NCBI RefSeq assembly: GCF_005518285.1
Contig: NZ_SJDU01000102.1
Span: forward strand, 1-6,805
DNA: 6,805 nucleotides
Reading direction: 5' to 3'
Origin: Brachyspira catarrhinii
GTDB taxonomy: Bacteria > Spirochaetota > Brachyspiria > Brachyspirales > Brachyspiraceae
Within the stretch, counting starts at the first letter, position 1. Each line of letters opens with the position of its first letter. Both the position numbers and the translations under genes were made by a program. The notes beneath the pieces were generated by a model, which was given only the letters and a program-made list of their open reading frames with translations, did not search any database and was not told the DNA's origin. Of the stretch, positions 6,476 to 6,805 are shown piece after piece.

Positions 6476-6805
6476 ATGGAAATAAAGGAAAAAGAATCGC
6501 TCAAAGATTATGAGCTTATAGAAGAGTATAAAAACGGCAATAACGAAGCTTTGGATATATTATTGACGAGATATAAAAATTATATTTTCAATATATCCTA
6601 TCGTTTTATGCATAATTACGAAGACGCTATGGATTTGACGCAGGATGTTTTGATTCGCGTTTACAGAGCCATAGGAAGATACGAAGAGAGAAACTATTTT
6701 AAAGGCTGGCTATACAGAATAATAAGCAATACGGCTATAAATATGTATTCAAAAGCTTATAGAAGAGAATCTCCATATCTTGAAAAATTGGAAGTGGACG
6801 ACATC
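6476..6805 (+). CDS. ECF-type RNA polymerase sigma-70 family factor, 3' end cut by window edge
   Basis: Predicted alternative sigma factor that directs RNA polymerase core to a dedicated promoter set. I translated 110 residues with no stop before the right edge. Residues ~15-45 (ELIEEYKNGNNEALDILLTR, then YIFNISYRF) and 50-93 form region 2: the core-binding helix has DAMDLTQDVLIRVYRAI (50-66), and the -10-binding part has FKGWLYRIISNTAINMY (75-91). A short N-terminus directly before region 2, with no region 1.1, is typical of the ECF/RpoE group. Region 4 lies outside the window. ATG 6476 has TGGAG at 6461-6465 as ribosome binding site, and the gene has its own promoter. ECF factors are often held by an anti-sigma factor encoded next door; the downstream neighbour is not visible. 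ClpX-like unfoldases degrade anti-sigma fragments in some bacteria, but linking that to the adjacent gene here is inference only. Confidence 0.9.
   Translation, partial: MEIKEKESLKDYELIEEYKNGNNEALDILLTRYKNYIFNISYRFMHNYEDAMDLTQDVLIRVYRAIGRYEERNYFKGWLYRIISNTAINMYSKAYRRESPYLEKLEVDDI

Noticed and set aside
1..6805. Search for a defence system, mobile element, CRISPR array, tRNA or riboswitch
   Set aside because: No transposase, integrase, direct-repeat array, tRNA-like cloverleaf or long conserved leader was seen; base and codon usage look uniform across genes, so there is no sign of an inserted island.

Overview
The window is AT-rich DNA from a diderm bacterium. An outer-membrane lipoprotein carrier (LolA-like) implies an outer membrane, and the low GC, A/T-only spacers and gene content suggest a Brachyspira-like spirochaete. 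That placement is inference, not a database match. The window is almost fully coding and shows no RNA gene, CRISPR array, insertion sequence or phage gene.

Layout. At the left, on the minus strand, lies the N-terminal part of a tandem-CBS/GGDEF nucleotide cyclase, cut by the window edge (1-844). A 161-bp divergent spacer (845-1005) carries promoter-like sequences for both directions. Four plus-strand genes follow with gaps of 36, 62 and 46 bp and no convincing terminator between them, so they probably form one operon: lolA-like (1006-1734), rodZ (1771-3114), rimO with a TTG start (3177-4511), and a 600-residue ClpX-family AAA+ unfoldase (4558-6360). A 115-bp spacer with an extended -10 promoter and a nested palindrome comes next, then the first 110 codons of an ECF-type sigma factor (6476 to the right edge).

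How the genes fit together. LolA (lipoprotein transport) and RodZ (cell shape, MreB anchoring) are envelope functions. RimO modifies ribosomal protein S12; rodZ-rimO adjacency recurs in several bacterial lineages and supports both names. The ClpX-like protein should unfold substrates for ClpP. The sigma factor would redirect transcription, classically for envelope stress in this family. The cyclase upstream would link an adenylate-type signal, sensed by CBS domains, to a cyclic dinucleotide.

Most of the window is ordinary. The points that deserve a second look are: (1) the ClpX-like protein has no zinc-binding domain, carries an unrecognised ~230-residue N-terminus and altered substrate-handling loops, yet keeps the ClpP-docking LGF motif; (2) the GGDEF domain has Asn where the guanine-recognising Asp normally sits; (3) RodZ has an extra periplasmic segment with a calcium-loop-like motif; (4) the nested palindrome overlaps the sigma-factor promoter; (5) GATC appears to be absent from the whole window.
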